Shown here in pieces: positions 26,714 through 35,785 of a stretch of DNA of 64,000 bases. Location of the stretch: the NCBI RefSeq assembly GCF_014645835.1, contig NZ_BMMM01000030.1, forward strand, positions 47,768 to 111,767, written 5' to 3'. Below the pieces are notes generated by a model. The model was not told the DNA's origin. It did no database searches and was given only the letters and a program-made list of their open reading frames with translations. This DNA comes from Streptomyces albiflavescens (GTDB lineage Bacteria > Actinomycetota > Actinomycetes > Streptomycetales > Streptomycetaceae). Position numbers and translations under genes: made by a program. Positions within the stretch are counted from its first letter, which is position 1, and every line of letters starts with the position of its first letter.

Positions 26714-27466
26714 GTGGTTGGTCGTGACCGGCTCGACGCCGTCGTACTGAAGGTGACGCTGTCACCGGCCCAGGCCCTCGCCGCAGGAGTGTGGGAGGAG
26801 GATGCGGCAGAGGACCTGACTGGCCGCATATGGTTCTGCGAGCGCTCCGACGCCTCTCCCCACCGGCTGCCTTTGCTGGAAGCCGGGGTGATCCTCCGCT
26901 TGCGCGAGACACCACACCGTCGCGACGACACCGTCGCGGAACTCTGTCCGTGCCGACGCTCACGTATCGCCGGACAACGACCCACCCGCATCGAGGCGGA
27001 ATGGCGGGGCGAGCGGCGGGTGCTCTCCGCCGTGATGGCCGCCTCTCACCGGGAAGGCACCGTCGCCGGCGCGCTCGCCCGACGCGACCCACTGCATGGG
27101 CTGTTCACCGATGCTCAGCGAGCCTTCCTCGACGAGTGCGCCGACTGCCCGCAGAACTTCGACGCGCTCAGGGTCCTCGGACCGGTCGTGGTACGGAGCC
27201 GGCCCCAGCTCACCTGGTCCACCACAGAATTGGCAGTGGAACGGTGGCAGATCCCCGGTGCGAAAGGCGCCTCCCTGGACTTTGTCGAACTCTCCCGTCG
27301 CGTCGACCGGCCAGGCGCCGAGATCGCCCAACTCGCCCTGGAAAGTGCGCTGCGCCGCCGCGGAGTCGACCCCTGGGAGTACGAGACGGGTACGGACACC
27401 CGCCGTGTCCTTGCGCTCCTCGCCGGACGCGATGGGCTCCCGGGCCGCCCCAACCCGGAGTTGTAG
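26714..27466 (+). CDS. CYTH-like domain protein next to eCIS
   Basis: 250 residues from GTG at 26714, placed after GGGAGG. The order of motifs resembles CYTH/triphosphate-tunnel proteins: RIWFCERSD (strand), GVILRLRETPHRRDDTVAEL (basic tunnel strand), IEAEWRGER (acidic strand), LFTDAQRAFLDE, VLGPVVVRSR, WQIPGAKGASLDFVELSRRV. The usual ExExK start is not clear (VVLKVTLS), so catalysis is uncertain. Family members bind or cleave phosphate chains such as triphosphates or polyphosphate, or make cAMP. It starts the rightward run of genes leading into the contractile system; a regulatory or stress-sensing role is only a guess. Confidence 0.6.
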   Translation: MVGRDRLDAVVLKVTLSPAQALAAGVWEEDAAEDLTGRIWFCERSDASPHRLPLLEAGVILRLRETPHRRDDTVAELCPCRRSRIAGQRPTRIEAEWRGERRVLSAVMAASHREGTVAGALARRDPLHGLFTDAQRAFLDECADCPQNFDALRVLGPVVVRSRPQLTWSTTELAVERWQIPGAKGASLDFVELSRRVDRPGAEIAQLALESALRRRGVDPWEYETGTDTRRVLALLAGRDGLPGRPNPEL

Positions 27467-27580
27467 GGCGTTCCCCGATGCGTCCGGCCGCGCCGGAGTG
27501 CTGCGCTGGGAACCGCTGGTGACATCGAGTGAGGGGGCATCACTGATGAGCGACTCAAGGCCCGCGTGGGTGGCCAAGCC

Positions 27581-28255
27581 ATGAGCATCGGCACCGTCAT
27601 GGGCCGACTTCTCCCACACCGCCGACGAGCCGACGCCTGCGGAGCGCCGACTCCCGCGGTCCTGAACCGGCAGCCGACGGGTGCCGACGCCACACCTGAG
27701 CAAGAGAAGGCCGTGTATCAGGAGATCTGCGTGAGCTATCGCGCGATCGACGACTTCCGCGCCAAGCTCCTGAGTCTCCTTCCTGTGGTGTCAGGAGTGG
27801 GCGTGGGTCTGCTGCTCGGAAAGGATCCCGGCGATCCGGAACCGATCTGGTTGCCGGTCGGGGTCTTCGGCTCGGTGGTGACGCTGGGGCTGTTCGCCTA
27901 TGAGCTGTACGGCATCCGGAAATGCGGCGGCCTCATCGCCGCGGGCCGACGGATCGAGTTGACCTGGAACTTCCCCGGGCAGTTCGACGGACGCCCGCAT
28001 GCACTCGGCGGCCTGATCAACGAACCGTTCGCCGCGGCCCTGGTGTACCCGGCCGTCCTGGCAGGCTGGGCGTATCTGGCGCTGGCCGGCTGGTCCGAGC
28101 GCGGGGCCGTCATCGTCGTGGCCGTACTCTTCGGCGCCCTCTTCTTGCCGGGCTCCCTGCTGTGCATCCGTATGCACCTGCGTGACATGAGGGAACGCGA
28201 AGCCGAGGCTGCCCGGCGCAGTGCCGCCGATCCCGCTTCGGGGGGTGCACCGTGA
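27581..28255 (+). CDS. multi-pass membrane protein upstream of eCIS
   Basis: 224 residues from ATG at 27581 (a GTG five codons earlier is possible; neither has a strong ribosome site). After a soluble N-terminus with EQEKAVYQEICVSYRAIDDFRAKL come about four hydrophobic spans: LLSLLPVVSGVGVGLLLG, LPVGVFGSVVTLGLFAY, AAALVYPAVLAGWAYLALAG and AVIVVAVLFGALFLPGSLLC. A charged C-terminus rich in Arg/Glu/Ala follows. I do not recognise a named family. The stop overlaps the next gene's GTG start by 4 bp. As an integral membrane protein coupled to an eCIS operon it could anchor or receive the particle, but this is inference. Confidence 0.7.
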   Translation: MSIGTVMGRLLPHRRRADACGAPTPAVLNRQPTGADATPEQEKAVYQEICVSYRAIDDFRAKLLSLLPVVSGVGVGLLLGKDPGDPEPIWLPVGVFGSVVTLGLFAYELYGIRKCGGLIAAGRRIELTWNFPGQFDGRPHALGGLINEPFAAALVYPAVLAGWAYLALAGWSERGAVIVVAVLFGALFLPGSLLCIRMHLRDMREREAEAARRSAADPASGGAP

Positions 28256-28977
28256 CCGCTGCCGATGGTTCCACTCGGCTGCGTCTGCTCGACCGCTTCG
28301 AGCTCTCGTACGGCGGTGAAGCGGTCGACGTTGCCGTGGGTGGCCAGCGGGTGCTGGCCTTCCTCGGACTGCGGAACCATGCCACCCGCACCGTACTCGC
28401 CGGGACCCTGTGGCCGGACGTCACCGAGGAGCGCGCTCAGGGAAGCCTCCGTACGGCACTGTGGCGGTTGCGTCGTGGGCCTCGACACCTCGTCGAGTGC
28501 AGTCACGACACCCTGTCGATCACGGACCGCGTCAGCATCGATGTGCACGGCCTGACCACGACCGCGCTGGGGCTGGTGTCCTCACCCGCGGCAGGCGGCG
28601 AGGACCTGGCGCTCGGACGCCTTCGCAGCGGTGATCTGCTGCCGGGCTGGGACGAGGACTGGGTGATGTTCGAACGCGAGAGACTACGTCAGTTGCGACT
28701 GCACGCGCTCGACACGCTGGCCGCACAGCTCGTCGCACAAGGCCGCCACGCGCTCGCCCTGGAGGCGGCGCTGGAGAGCATACGGATCGAGCCGCTGCGC
28801 GAGAGCGCACACCGAGCGGTCGTGTCGGTCCACCTCGCGGAACGCAACGTGGCGGAGGCCGTCCGGCATTTCGAGGCCTTTCAGCGGCTCCTTCACGAGG
28901 AACTGGGTGTCCGGCCATCCCCCCGATTCGCATCAATGCTGTCGGACCTCCCCGCCACTCAACGGCTTTCCCCGTGA
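28252..28977 (+). CDS. stand-alone BTAD/SARP-like regulator
   Basis: 241 residues from GTG at 28252, overlapping the previous stop. The N-terminus (TRLRLLDRFELSYGGEAVDV, then GTLWPDVTEERAQGSLRTALWRLRR) is an OmpR/AfsR-type winged helix. The C-terminal part (RERLRQLRLHALDTLAAQLVAQGRHALALEAALESIRIEPLRESAHRAVVSVHLAERNVAEAVRHFEAF) is the BTAD domain. Together they form a short SARP of about 240-260 residues without extra ATPase domains. SARPs activate secondary-metabolite and other accessory clusters in Streptomyces. Placement at the head of the eCIS run suggests it activates that operon. Confidence 0.85.
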   Translation: MTAADGSTRLRLLDRFELSYGGEAVDVAVGGQRVLAFLGLRNHATRTVLAGTLWPDVTEERAQGSLRTALWRLRRGPRHLVECSHDTLSITDRVSIDVHGLTTTALGLVSSPAAGGEDLALGRLRSGDLLPGWDEDWVMFERERLRQLRLHALDTLAAQLVAQGRHALALEAALESIRIEPLRESAHRAVVSVHLAERNVAEAVRHFEAFQRLLHEELGVRPSPRFASMLSDLPATQRLSP

Positions 28978-29052
28978 CCGGCCGCTGACGCCGTGGTGAC
29001 GCGCCCGCGGGAGAGTGGAGCATCCGCAGGCGCCCCCGATGAACGGATCGCC

Positions 29053-29256
29053 ATGGATGAGGTCCCAGCGCCGCCCAGCGCGATCCTCCTGATCTCCGTG
29101 TGGTGGGAGCCCGGTCCGCCTGCTGTGCGGGCCCGCATCATCCGGACCCTGGACGCGCGCGAACCGAGCGACGAGATCCTGCTGATGGCCGGTCGGCAGG
29201 CGGTCCTGGCTGCCGTCGAGGACTGGCTGAACTCATGGGAGGAGTCTCACCGTTGA
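29053..29256 (+). CDS. small hypothetical protein between SARP and AAA+ genes
   Basis: 67 residues from ATG at 29053; a GTG at 28993 would add 20 residues. It reads AILLISVWWEPGPPAVRARIIRTLD, then ILLMAGRQAVLAAVEDWLNSW. The fold looks like a short beta strand plus two helices. No known family is recognised. It sits in the gap before the eCIS ATPase gene and has protein-like composition, so it is likely real and part of the locus. Confidence 0.55.
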   Translation: MDEVPAPPSAILLISVWWEPGPPAVRARIIRTLDAREPSDEILLMAGRQAVLAAVEDWLNSWEESHR

Positions 29257-29333
29257 CGGGCGCGTGATGGGCGGGTGACGGCGTCCTCCTAGCGTCCGCC
29301 GTAGCCCGTTCCGTGTGAGGGGGAGGGGGAACG

Positions 29334-31466
29334 ATGGAGAGCGCGTATCCGAAAGACCTGGGCCACGCCTTGGGCCGGCTGGACAGCCTGCTGCGTGACA
29401 CGGTGGCGCGGGTGCTGGCCGCCTATGGCTCCGCGACGGCCGACGACCCCTTCCGCGGCTTGTACATCAGCCGAGGCGACATCACTCGGCTGCTCGACAA
29501 CTGGGATGCGCACCCGGTCTTCACCGCCTCGAACCGCCCCGGGGCTCCCGCTCTGCTCGACGGCCTGAGCCAGGACTCGCGGCTTCGCCGCTTCGCCCGC
29601 GCATTCGGTCTCGGCGAGGTGGACCTCTGGCTGGTCGTCATCGCCCTCGCACCCGAAGTCGATCTGCGCTACGAGCGCTTGTACGCCTTCCTCCAGGATG
29701 ATGTCTCCCGGCGGCGTCCCAGCGTCGACCTGGCGCTCACGCTGTTGTCCGCGACCCCCGCCGAGAAGCTCGCCCGCCGGGCGCACCTCGTCGGCGACGC
29801 TCCGCTCGTACGACATGGTCTGATCGCACTCCCCTCGGAGGCGCAGAGCATCAGGTGGCCACTCCCCGCCTGCTCGCTGGTGCTGGACAGTGCCGTCGTA
29901 CAGCATCTGCTCGGACGAGATGAACTCACCGCGGATGCGGGGGACTTCACCGAGCTGCTGCGGGGCGAAGACGCCGAAGCCCTGCCGCCCGAGGTGATGC
30001 CGGCTGCGGTGAGACTGCTCCCACAGCTGATCTCCGAGGCGTGCGAGGTCGGGGCGGAGCCACTCCACCTGTACTTCTCCGGTCCGCCGAGCTCCGTCAA
30101 GAAGCGGACGGCGTTGGCGCTCGCCACGGAAGCCGGCCGCCCCGTCGTCGCCGTGGACCTGGAGACGGCGACGCGCGGCGACGAGGACTGGCCCCGAGCC
30201 GTTCTGCGGGAGGCGTCGCTGCGGGGGGCGATTGTGTATGCGGAGCCGTACGGCGCCCTGCTCGGCGAGGAGGCCACGGCGCAGCGGCTCCTGTGGAACA
30301 GGACGTTGGCGGCGCATGGGGGTGTTTCGATCATCTCCGGTACGTCCGGGGCTCTTCCTCCGGGGTTCGATGCCGCGCGGATCGTCCCCGTGGACTTCCC
30401 GCTCCCGGAGGCGCCTGACCGGCGCGCGTACTGGAACCGGTGCCTGGATCGGTCCGGTGTGCGTCTGTCCGCACCAGGGCTGGACGTCCTGGCCGGCCGC
30501 TACCGCCTGACGTACGACCAGATCGAATCCGCCACCACCCTGGCCACCACCCGGGTCCACTGGCTGAACGGCCCCGACTCCGCACCCTCGCTCACCGATC
30601 TGTCCACCGCCGCCCGCGCACAGTCCGACCCGGCGCTGGGGGAACTGGCCCATGCGATCGAGCCCGTGCACGGCTGGTCGGATCTGGTCCTGCCCGAGGA
30701 CACGATCCGGCTTCTCGACGAGCTGTGCCGGCAGGTGGAGTGCCGCCAACGAGTGCTTCACGACTGGGGATTCGGGCGCCGACTCTCACTCGGCCGGGGC
30801 ACAGCCGCACTGTTCGCCGGGCCCTCGGGAACAGGCAAGACGACGGCAGCGGAGATCATCGCGGCCGAACTGGGCCTCGGCCTGTACAAGATCGACCTGG
30901 CCGGTGTGGTCAGCAAGTACATCGGCGAGACGGAGAAGAACCTGCAGCGGATCTTCGCCGCGGCCGAGAACGCCAACGCCGTTCTCTTCTTCGACGAGGC
31001 GGACGCGCTGTTCGGCAAGCGCTCCGAGGTCCGCGACTCGCACGACCGGTACGCCAACATCGAGATCGCCTATCTCCTGCAGCGGATGGAGAGTTACGAG
31101 GGTGTGGCCATCCTCGCCACCAACCTCCGCCAGAACATGGACGAGGCGTTCGTGCGCCGCCTGCAGTTCGTCGTCGAATTCCCCTTCCCGGACGAGGAGC
31201 AGCGCGCCGACATCTGGCGCCTCCACTTCCCGCCCGAGGCCCCGCACGACGAGGCCCTCGACCTCCCTCTGCTGGCCCGGCAGTTCCGCATGACGGGCGG
31301 TTCCATAAAGAACGCGGTGCTGGCCGCGGCGTACCTGGCGGCCGCCGACGACCGTCCCATCGGCATGGGGGACCTGCTGCATGCGACGGCACGCGAGCAT
31401 GCGAAGGCGGGGCGGGTGCTGGTGGGGGAGGACTTCGCGGCGTTCGAGGAGCGTTGCCATGGGTGA
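29334..31466 (+). CDS. eCIS AAA+ ATPase (Cis15/Afp15-like)
   Basis: 710 residues from ATG at 29334 behind GTGAGGGGGAGGGG. The N-terminal ~450 residues form the winged-helix and degenerate-ATPase part seen in this group. The C-terminal AAA+ module has Walker A GPSGTGKT (near 496-503), KYIGETEKNL, Walker B VLFFDEADALFG (near 549-560) and arginine-finger region EAFVRRLQFVVEF. In Afp, PVC and Streptomyces Cis loci such an ATPase is a core gene needed for particle assembly or cargo handling, perhaps as an unfoldase. Its last 8 bases overlap the candidate toxin gene, which argues for a cargo-loading link. Confidence 0.9.
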   Translation: MESAYPKDLGHALGRLDSLLRDTVARVLAAYGSATADDPFRGLYISRGDITRLLDNWDAHPVFTASNRPGAPALLDGLSQDSRLRRFARAFGLGEVDLWLVVIALAPEVDLRYERLYAFLQDDVSRRRPSVDLALTLLSATPAEKLARRAHLVGDAPLVRHGLIALPSEAQSIRWPLPACSLVLDSAVVQHLLGRDELTADAGDFTELLRGEDAEALPPEVMPAAVRLLPQLISEACEVGAEPLHLYFSGPPSSVKKRTALALATEAGRPVVAVDLETATRGDEDWPRAVLREASLRGAIVYAEPYGALLGEEATAQRLLWNRTLAAHGGVSIISGTSGALPPGFDAARIVPVDFPLPEAPDRRAYWNRCLDRSGVRLSAPGLDVLAGRYRLTYDQIESATTLATTRVHWLNGPDSAPSLTDLSTAARAQSDPALGELAHAIEPVHGWSDLVLPEDTIRLLDELCRQVECRQRVLHDWGFGRRLSLGRGTAALFAGPSGTGKTTAAEIIAAELGLGLYKIDLAGVVSKYIGETEKNLQRIFAAAENANAVLFFDEADALFGKRSEVRDSHDRYANIEIAYLLQRMESYEGVAILATNLRQNMDEAFVRRLQFVVEFPFPDEEQRADIWRLHFPPEAPHDEALDLPLLARQFRMTGGSIKNAVLAAAYLAAADDRPIGMGDLLHATAREHAKAGRVLVGEDFAAFEERCHG

Positions 31467-32874
31467 GCACAAGCGGACGCGGATCTCACCACCTGCTCTG
31501 CGGAGTCGGTCGGCGTCACCGTCTCCCGCCTCCAGTGGCGGAGGGCTGGCCAAAACTCTCAAACCTGCGGGAAATCAAGCACTCGCTGACGCGATCCTTC
31601 AGGCCCAACGCGCTCAGACGGGCCTACGCGGTCCCACGCCCGAGGAAGAGGCCGACCTTGAACGCAGGATCGCACCCATGCAAGTGGGGAGGCGAGGCCC
31701 ATATGGCCAGTACGGCGTGGGCATGGCGCTCCCAGTCCTCTCCCAGACGGCGCGCCCGTTGCTGCCCATTTACGATGCGGTCTCCGCATTCGTGGAGACC
31801 GTCTCCGAGTCGGAGTTCGTACAAACCGTCGGTGGTGGCCTCAAGGGAGAGTTCAATGAGGACCCGACCATCGGAGAGATCACGGTAGACACCGTGGTGA
31901 GCCTGATCCCAGTTCTGGATCAGCTGTCCGACGCGCGTGACCTCACCGCACACATGTACTTCATGATCGGCGAACGGCAATATGACCGACCCATGCGATG
32001 GGTCGGATTGGCATTCTCGCTGATCGGCGTCATCCCGGAGGTCGGTAGCGCTATCAAGCAGGGGAGCAAGTACCTGATCCACGGTGCGGGCGCAGCCGCA
32101 GCCAAGCTCAATGAATTAATTAGATTGATGAAAGTGGTCGATCCCGTGCTGGATGGCCTGAAGGGAATTAGAGGATTACTGTCGAGGAATTGGGGGCGCT
32201 GGACGGCCACGGCGCTCATCAAGCTGCAGGGATGGCTGGCCGTAGCTGCCTCTGTGATCCGCTCGGCCCCTCAATGGCTCATCAAGAGGAGGAATGAATT
32301 CCTTGATGCAGTAGCCGAGATCGGAAAGATGGCTCCGGTCGCTCTCCGCGAAGCTTTCTCGCGGATCAAGCAGAAGATTGACGATACCCTCGATGAGCTC
32401 ATACCTCACCACGATCTCGCTCTACCTGGCGGCGGCAGGCTGTCCGGTATGGATCCCGCTATGCCCGCGACCACAATGAGGCGCAGCACAACAGAGGAGA
32501 TCCTGGCCAGTCATGCAGAAGATACTGGGGCGCTCCACTATACCGGAAAGGACTCGTCAGGAATTCGGGCACTAGGGGAATCTGGAGTCGCGGAGCGGAC
32601 GGCGCGTGCGGCGTATGAATATCACCATCTGCTGGTCCAGGAACTTAGAAAATGGTTCAGTGAAAGAGGAATCAAAAATATCGACGACTACACCGTCAGG
32701 CTCAGCTCCGACGAACACCGGTGGATCCATAATGAATACCACTGGAATGAAATTTGGAAGGATTTCAAGAAGGCGAACCCCAAGGCCTCAGTCAAGGCTA
32801 TAGAGGCTCAGCTTGAAACCATGATGAAAAAGTATGGAATCGATGGGCTGGAAATCGTCGAGTACCCCTGGTAG
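31459..32874 (+). CDS. candidate eCIS cargo toxin with HH-type C-terminal domain
   Basis: 471 residues from ATG at 31459, overlapping the ATPase gene by 8 bp. A basic Ser/Pro-rich N-terminus leads to AGNQALADAILQ (37-48), a motif like the AGNxAxxxLLQ seen in many eCIS-linked proteins. Residues ~145-200 (LIPVLDQLSDARDLTAHMYF, LIGVIPEVGSAIK) resemble pre-toxin segments of polymorphic toxins. Residues ~386-471 hold EYHHLLVQELRKWFSERGI, SDEHRWIHNEYHW and MMKKYGIDGL, like the HH/H toxin domain of the DUF2380/TIGR02269 group. The 3' half is visibly AT-richer (GAATTAATTAGATTG, GGAATCAAAAATATC) than neighbours, suggesting transfer. No separate immunity gene follows. Confidence 0.7.
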   Translation: MGEHKRTRISPPALRSRSASPSPASSGGGLAKTLKPAGNQALADAILQAQRAQTGLRGPTPEEEADLERRIAPMQVGRRGPYGQYGVGMALPVLSQTARPLLPIYDAVSAFVETVSESEFVQTVGGGLKGEFNEDPTIGEITVDTVVSLIPVLDQLSDARDLTAHMYFMIGERQYDRPMRWVGLAFSLIGVIPEVGSAIKQGSKYLIHGAGAAAAKLNELIRLMKVVDPVLDGLKGIRGLLSRNWGRWTATALIKLQGWLAVAASVIRSAPQWLIKRRNEFLDAVAEIGKMAPVALREAFSRIKQKIDDTLDELIPHHDLALPGGGRLSGMDPAMPATTMRRSTTEEILASHAEDTGALHYTGKDSSGIRALGESGVAERTARAAYEYHHLLVQELRKWFSERGIKNIDDYTVRLSSDEHRWIHNEYHWNEIWKDFKKANPKASVKAIEAQLETMMKKYGIDGLEIVEYPW

Positions 32875-32896
32875 CCAATTGAGATGTGGCGGCATC

Positions 32897-33745
32897 ATGT
32901 TCCACGACCTGGACAGCACACTAACCCGACTGCTGCACGACGCCCCCGCAGCCGAGCTGCCTGAACTCCGCGCCGCGGACGTGAGCTTCGAGACGCCGGA
33001 CCGGGCCTTCGGGCCCGCGAACGCGACCGTGGATCTGTTCCTGTACGAGGTGTGGGAGAACCGCGAGATACGGGATCCCGTTCCCGTTGTCGAGCGGGTC
33101 GGTAACACCTTTGTGCGCAGTCGTCCGCCGCTGCGCGCCGACTGCTCGTACATCGTCACCACTTGGGCATCCGGGGCCATCGGGGCCGCTCGGGTCGCCG
33201 CCGAACATCAGCTGCTGGGGCAGGCGTTGGGGTGGGTCAGCCGGTTCCCGCGCATCCCGGAGGCGTATCTGCAGGGGGTGCTCGCGAGTCCGCGGCGCGT
33301 GTATCCGTTGCCCACGATGATCGCCCAGCTCGACCCGAACCAGCATGCCGGCGACTTCTGGGCGGCGATGGGGATCGCGCCGCGGCCCGCCTTCTATCTC
33401 ACCGTCACGACCGAGCTGCCGGTGGGCTTCCCCGTCGAGGGGCCGCTTGTGACGACCGCGGTCGTCAACTACCAGCAGGACACGGATGCCGGCACGCGCG
33501 AGACGCTCGTCGACTTCGGCGGCACGGTGCGCACCGCCGCCGGGGATCCGGTGGCAGGGGCGTGGGTGCGGCTGGACCCGATCGGGCGGACTGAGACGAG
33601 CGACGCCGACGGCCGCTTCACGTTCACCCGGGTTGTTCCGGCGCCCGGGTTCACCCTACGGGCGCGCGCGTTGGGCCTCGGTGACGTCAGGCGGGACGTC
33701 GATGTTCCGCAGCAGAGCGGTGAGTTCGACCTTCAGTTCGCCTGA
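32897..33745 (+). CDS. DUF4255 (Pvc16/Cis16-like) protein with Ig-like tail
   Basis: 282 residues from ATG at 32897, 22 bp after the toxin gene. The N-terminal ~185 residues are the DUF4255/Pvc16_N domain (MFHDLDSTLTRLLHDAPA, ATVDLFLYEVWENREIRD, DCSYIVTTWA, EHQLLGQALGWVSRFP). The tail (VDFGGTVRTAAGDPVAGAWVRLD, TSDADGRFTFTRVVPA) is a carboxypeptidase-regulatory-like beta sandwich. In Afp/PVC the gp16 homologue caps the tube and sheath and fixes particle length. The fused beta-sandwich may mediate contact with the anchor or membrane; that part is inference. Confidence 0.85.
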   Translation: MFHDLDSTLTRLLHDAPAAELPELRAADVSFETPDRAFGPANATVDLFLYEVWENREIRDPVPVVERVGNTFVRSRPPLRADCSYIVTTWASGAIGAARVAAEHQLLGQALGWVSRFPRIPEAYLQGVLASPRRVYPLPTMIAQLDPNQHAGDFWAAMGIAPRPAFYLTVTTELPVGFPVEGPLVTTAVVNYQQDTDAGTRETLVDFGGTVRTAAGDPVAGAWVRLDPIGRTETSDADGRFTFTRVVPAPGFTLRARALGLGDVRRDVDVPQQSGEFDLQFA

Positions 33746-33773
33746 GCCCGCTGTCAGAAGAGGAGCAGCACCA

Positions 33774-35756
33774 ATGGCCGTAAGCCCTACATATCCCGGG
33801 GTGTACATCGACGAATTCACTCCGGCTCCCCCGATACAGGGGGTCGGTACCTCGACCGCTGCCTTCGTCGGCCGCGCCGTCCGGGGTGTCCTGACTACTC
33901 CTGTGCAGATCACTCGCTGGGAGCAGTTCGTCGCCGAGTTCGGCTCCGAACCCCGGCCCGGTACGTATCTCTGGTATGCAGTGCGCGGTTTCTTCGAGAA
34001 CGGCGGACAGACCTGCTACGTGGTCCGGGCCGGCAACGCAATCCAGGCGCAGGCGTCCTGCAACAACAAGGACGGGGATCGGGTGTTGCGCTTCAAAGCT
34101 CGTGTCGCCGGGAATCCCCATCCGCAGATCACGGTAGAGATAGACGAGGCTCACCTCGTTGCCGGCGCGGAACTCTACCGCCCGTCCGCGGCCTACACGG
34201 TGACCGCCGCCCGAGTCCTCACCCTGGGCAGCGCCGCCGAGGCCCAACGGTTCCGGGCCGGAGACTGGATCAGTCTGGGGAACGCCGAAGACCCGCGTCT
34301 GCAGATCGCTGCACCTGAGGGTGCCGTCCTTCGCACCACGAGCGACATCACCACCGTACTGGGTAGCCTCGGCACCCTTCGGCTCGCCGACACGGTCGCA
34401 GGTACCCAGATCGTACGCATTGCCTCCGCGGCGCCGTTGGCCGCCGGAGCCCTCGTGCCAGGGACGGTGCTGTCCTTCACGCAGGGCGCGGGAGGAGCAG
34501 CAGTCACCGAGACCGCGGTCGTCCAGTCCGTGGATCCCGAGGGGCAGCCCGATGCGGGCGTGGCCCGGTGGACTTACCGCGTCATCCTCCGGCAGGGCCT
34601 GACCGAGACGTTCGAACTCGACCCTGGCGATCCTCCCGGGCCGACGGCGGTCGAGTCCCAGGAGTTCACGGTCACCGTCCACCAAGTGAAGGACGCCAAG
34701 TACGCGGATCTCGCTACCGATCCGGCCCACCCCCGGTACTTCCTCCCGTTCATCAACGGTGCCGCCGAACCGGAGGACGTCGCCGCCGTCGAAGCTGTCG
34801 GGGTGCTTCCACCGGATGTAGGTGTTCCGGCCTCCACGGCCGGGGCGCAGCCGCTCATCGGTGGTACCGACGAGACCGACGGGCCGCTCACGCCCGGCGA
34901 GTACACAACAGCACTGAACACGCTGCGCACCATCGACGACGTCAATCTCATCGCCGTACCCGACAGCACCGACACGCTCGTCCAAGGAGCGGTCAGGGCG
35001 CAATGCGAGCAATTGAAAGACCGCTTCGGGATCCTCGACTCCCAGCCCGGGCTGCTCCCCGAGCAAAACGGTCCACTGGCCGAGCAGCGCCGGTCACAAG
35101 ATTCGAAGGATGGGTACACCGCCCTGTACTACCCATGGATCCAGGTCCCGGCGGCTTCCGGCGCGGGTTCGCTGCTGGTCCCGCCGTCAGGGCACGTCTG
35201 CGGGGCGATTGCACAAGTCGACGGCACCAGCGGAGTGTTCAAGTCACCGGCCAACGTCTTCCTCAATGGAACCAGCGACATTCAGCCCACCGGGAACATG
35301 ACCAACCAAGAGCAGGGCCTCCTGAACGAGTTGGGGATCAACGTCATTCGCGTGTTCCAACGTGGCGGACGCCCCCGGATCTGGGGAGCCCGCACCACCG
35401 CCACCAACGTGAACTGGCGGTACATCAGCGTCCGGCGCCTGTTCCTCTTCCTGGAGGAGTCCATCCAGGAAGGCATCGAATGGGCGGTGTTCGAGCCCAA
35501 CAACCTTGCGCTCTGGCAGCAGCTGAAGCGTGCGCTCCGTGCCTTCCTGTTCCAGCAGTGGCAGGACGGCGCACTGTTCGGCGAAACCGCGGATCGCGCC
35601 TTCTACGTGACGATCGACGAGACCAACAACTCCTCGGACGACCGGCGCAAAGGCCGAGTGAACGTCGATGTCGGTATGCGGCCCACCCGCCCGGCCGAGT
35701 TCATCGTCGTCCGCATCGGCATCTGGGACGGCGCAGCGGAAATCACCGAAGGCTGA
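33774..35756 (+). CDS. contractile sheath protein (Cis2-like)
   Basis: 660 residues from ATG at 33774 behind AGAGGAG. The start has the sheath hallmark YPGVYIDEFTPAPPIQGVGTSTAAFVGRA. The C-terminal third has the conserved sheath core: NVNWRYISVRRLFLFLEESIQEGIEWAVFEPNN, then LFQQWQDGALFG and FIVVRIGIWDGAAEI. The middle (about 100-300) is a variable outer domain that includes Hint-like beta segments. This single sheath gene, as in other Streptomyces systems, replaces the three of Afp/PVC. It polymerises around the inner tube and contracts to drive it. Confidence 0.95.
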   Translation: MAVSPTYPGVYIDEFTPAPPIQGVGTSTAAFVGRAVRGVLTTPVQITRWEQFVAEFGSEPRPGTYLWYAVRGFFENGGQTCYVVRAGNAIQAQASCNNKDGDRVLRFKARVAGNPHPQITVEIDEAHLVAGAELYRPSAAYTVTAARVLTLGSAAEAQRFRAGDWISLGNAEDPRLQIAAPEGAVLRTTSDITTVLGSLGTLRLADTVAGTQIVRIASAAPLAAGALVPGTVLSFTQGAGGAAVTETAVVQSVDPEGQPDAGVARWTYRVILRQGLTETFELDPGDPPGPTAVESQEFTVTVHQVKDAKYADLATDPAHPRYFLPFINGAAEPEDVAAVEAVGVLPPDVGVPASTAGAQPLIGGTDETDGPLTPGEYTTALNTLRTIDDVNLIAVPDSTDTLVQGAVRAQCEQLKDRFGILDSQPGLLPEQNGPLAEQRRSQDSKDGYTALYYPWIQVPAASGAGSLLVPPSGHVCGAIAQVDGTSGVFKSPANVFLNGTSDIQPTGNMTNQEQGLLNELGINVIRVFQRGGRPRIWGARTTATNVNWRYISVRRLFLFLEESIQEGIEWAVFEPNNLALWQQLKRALRAFLFQQWQDGALFGETADRAFYVTIDETNNSSDDRRKGRVNVDVGMRPTRPAEFIVVRIGIWDGAAEITEG

Positions 35757-35785
35757 CCCGCAGCGGACCAGAAGGAGGAGATCCC

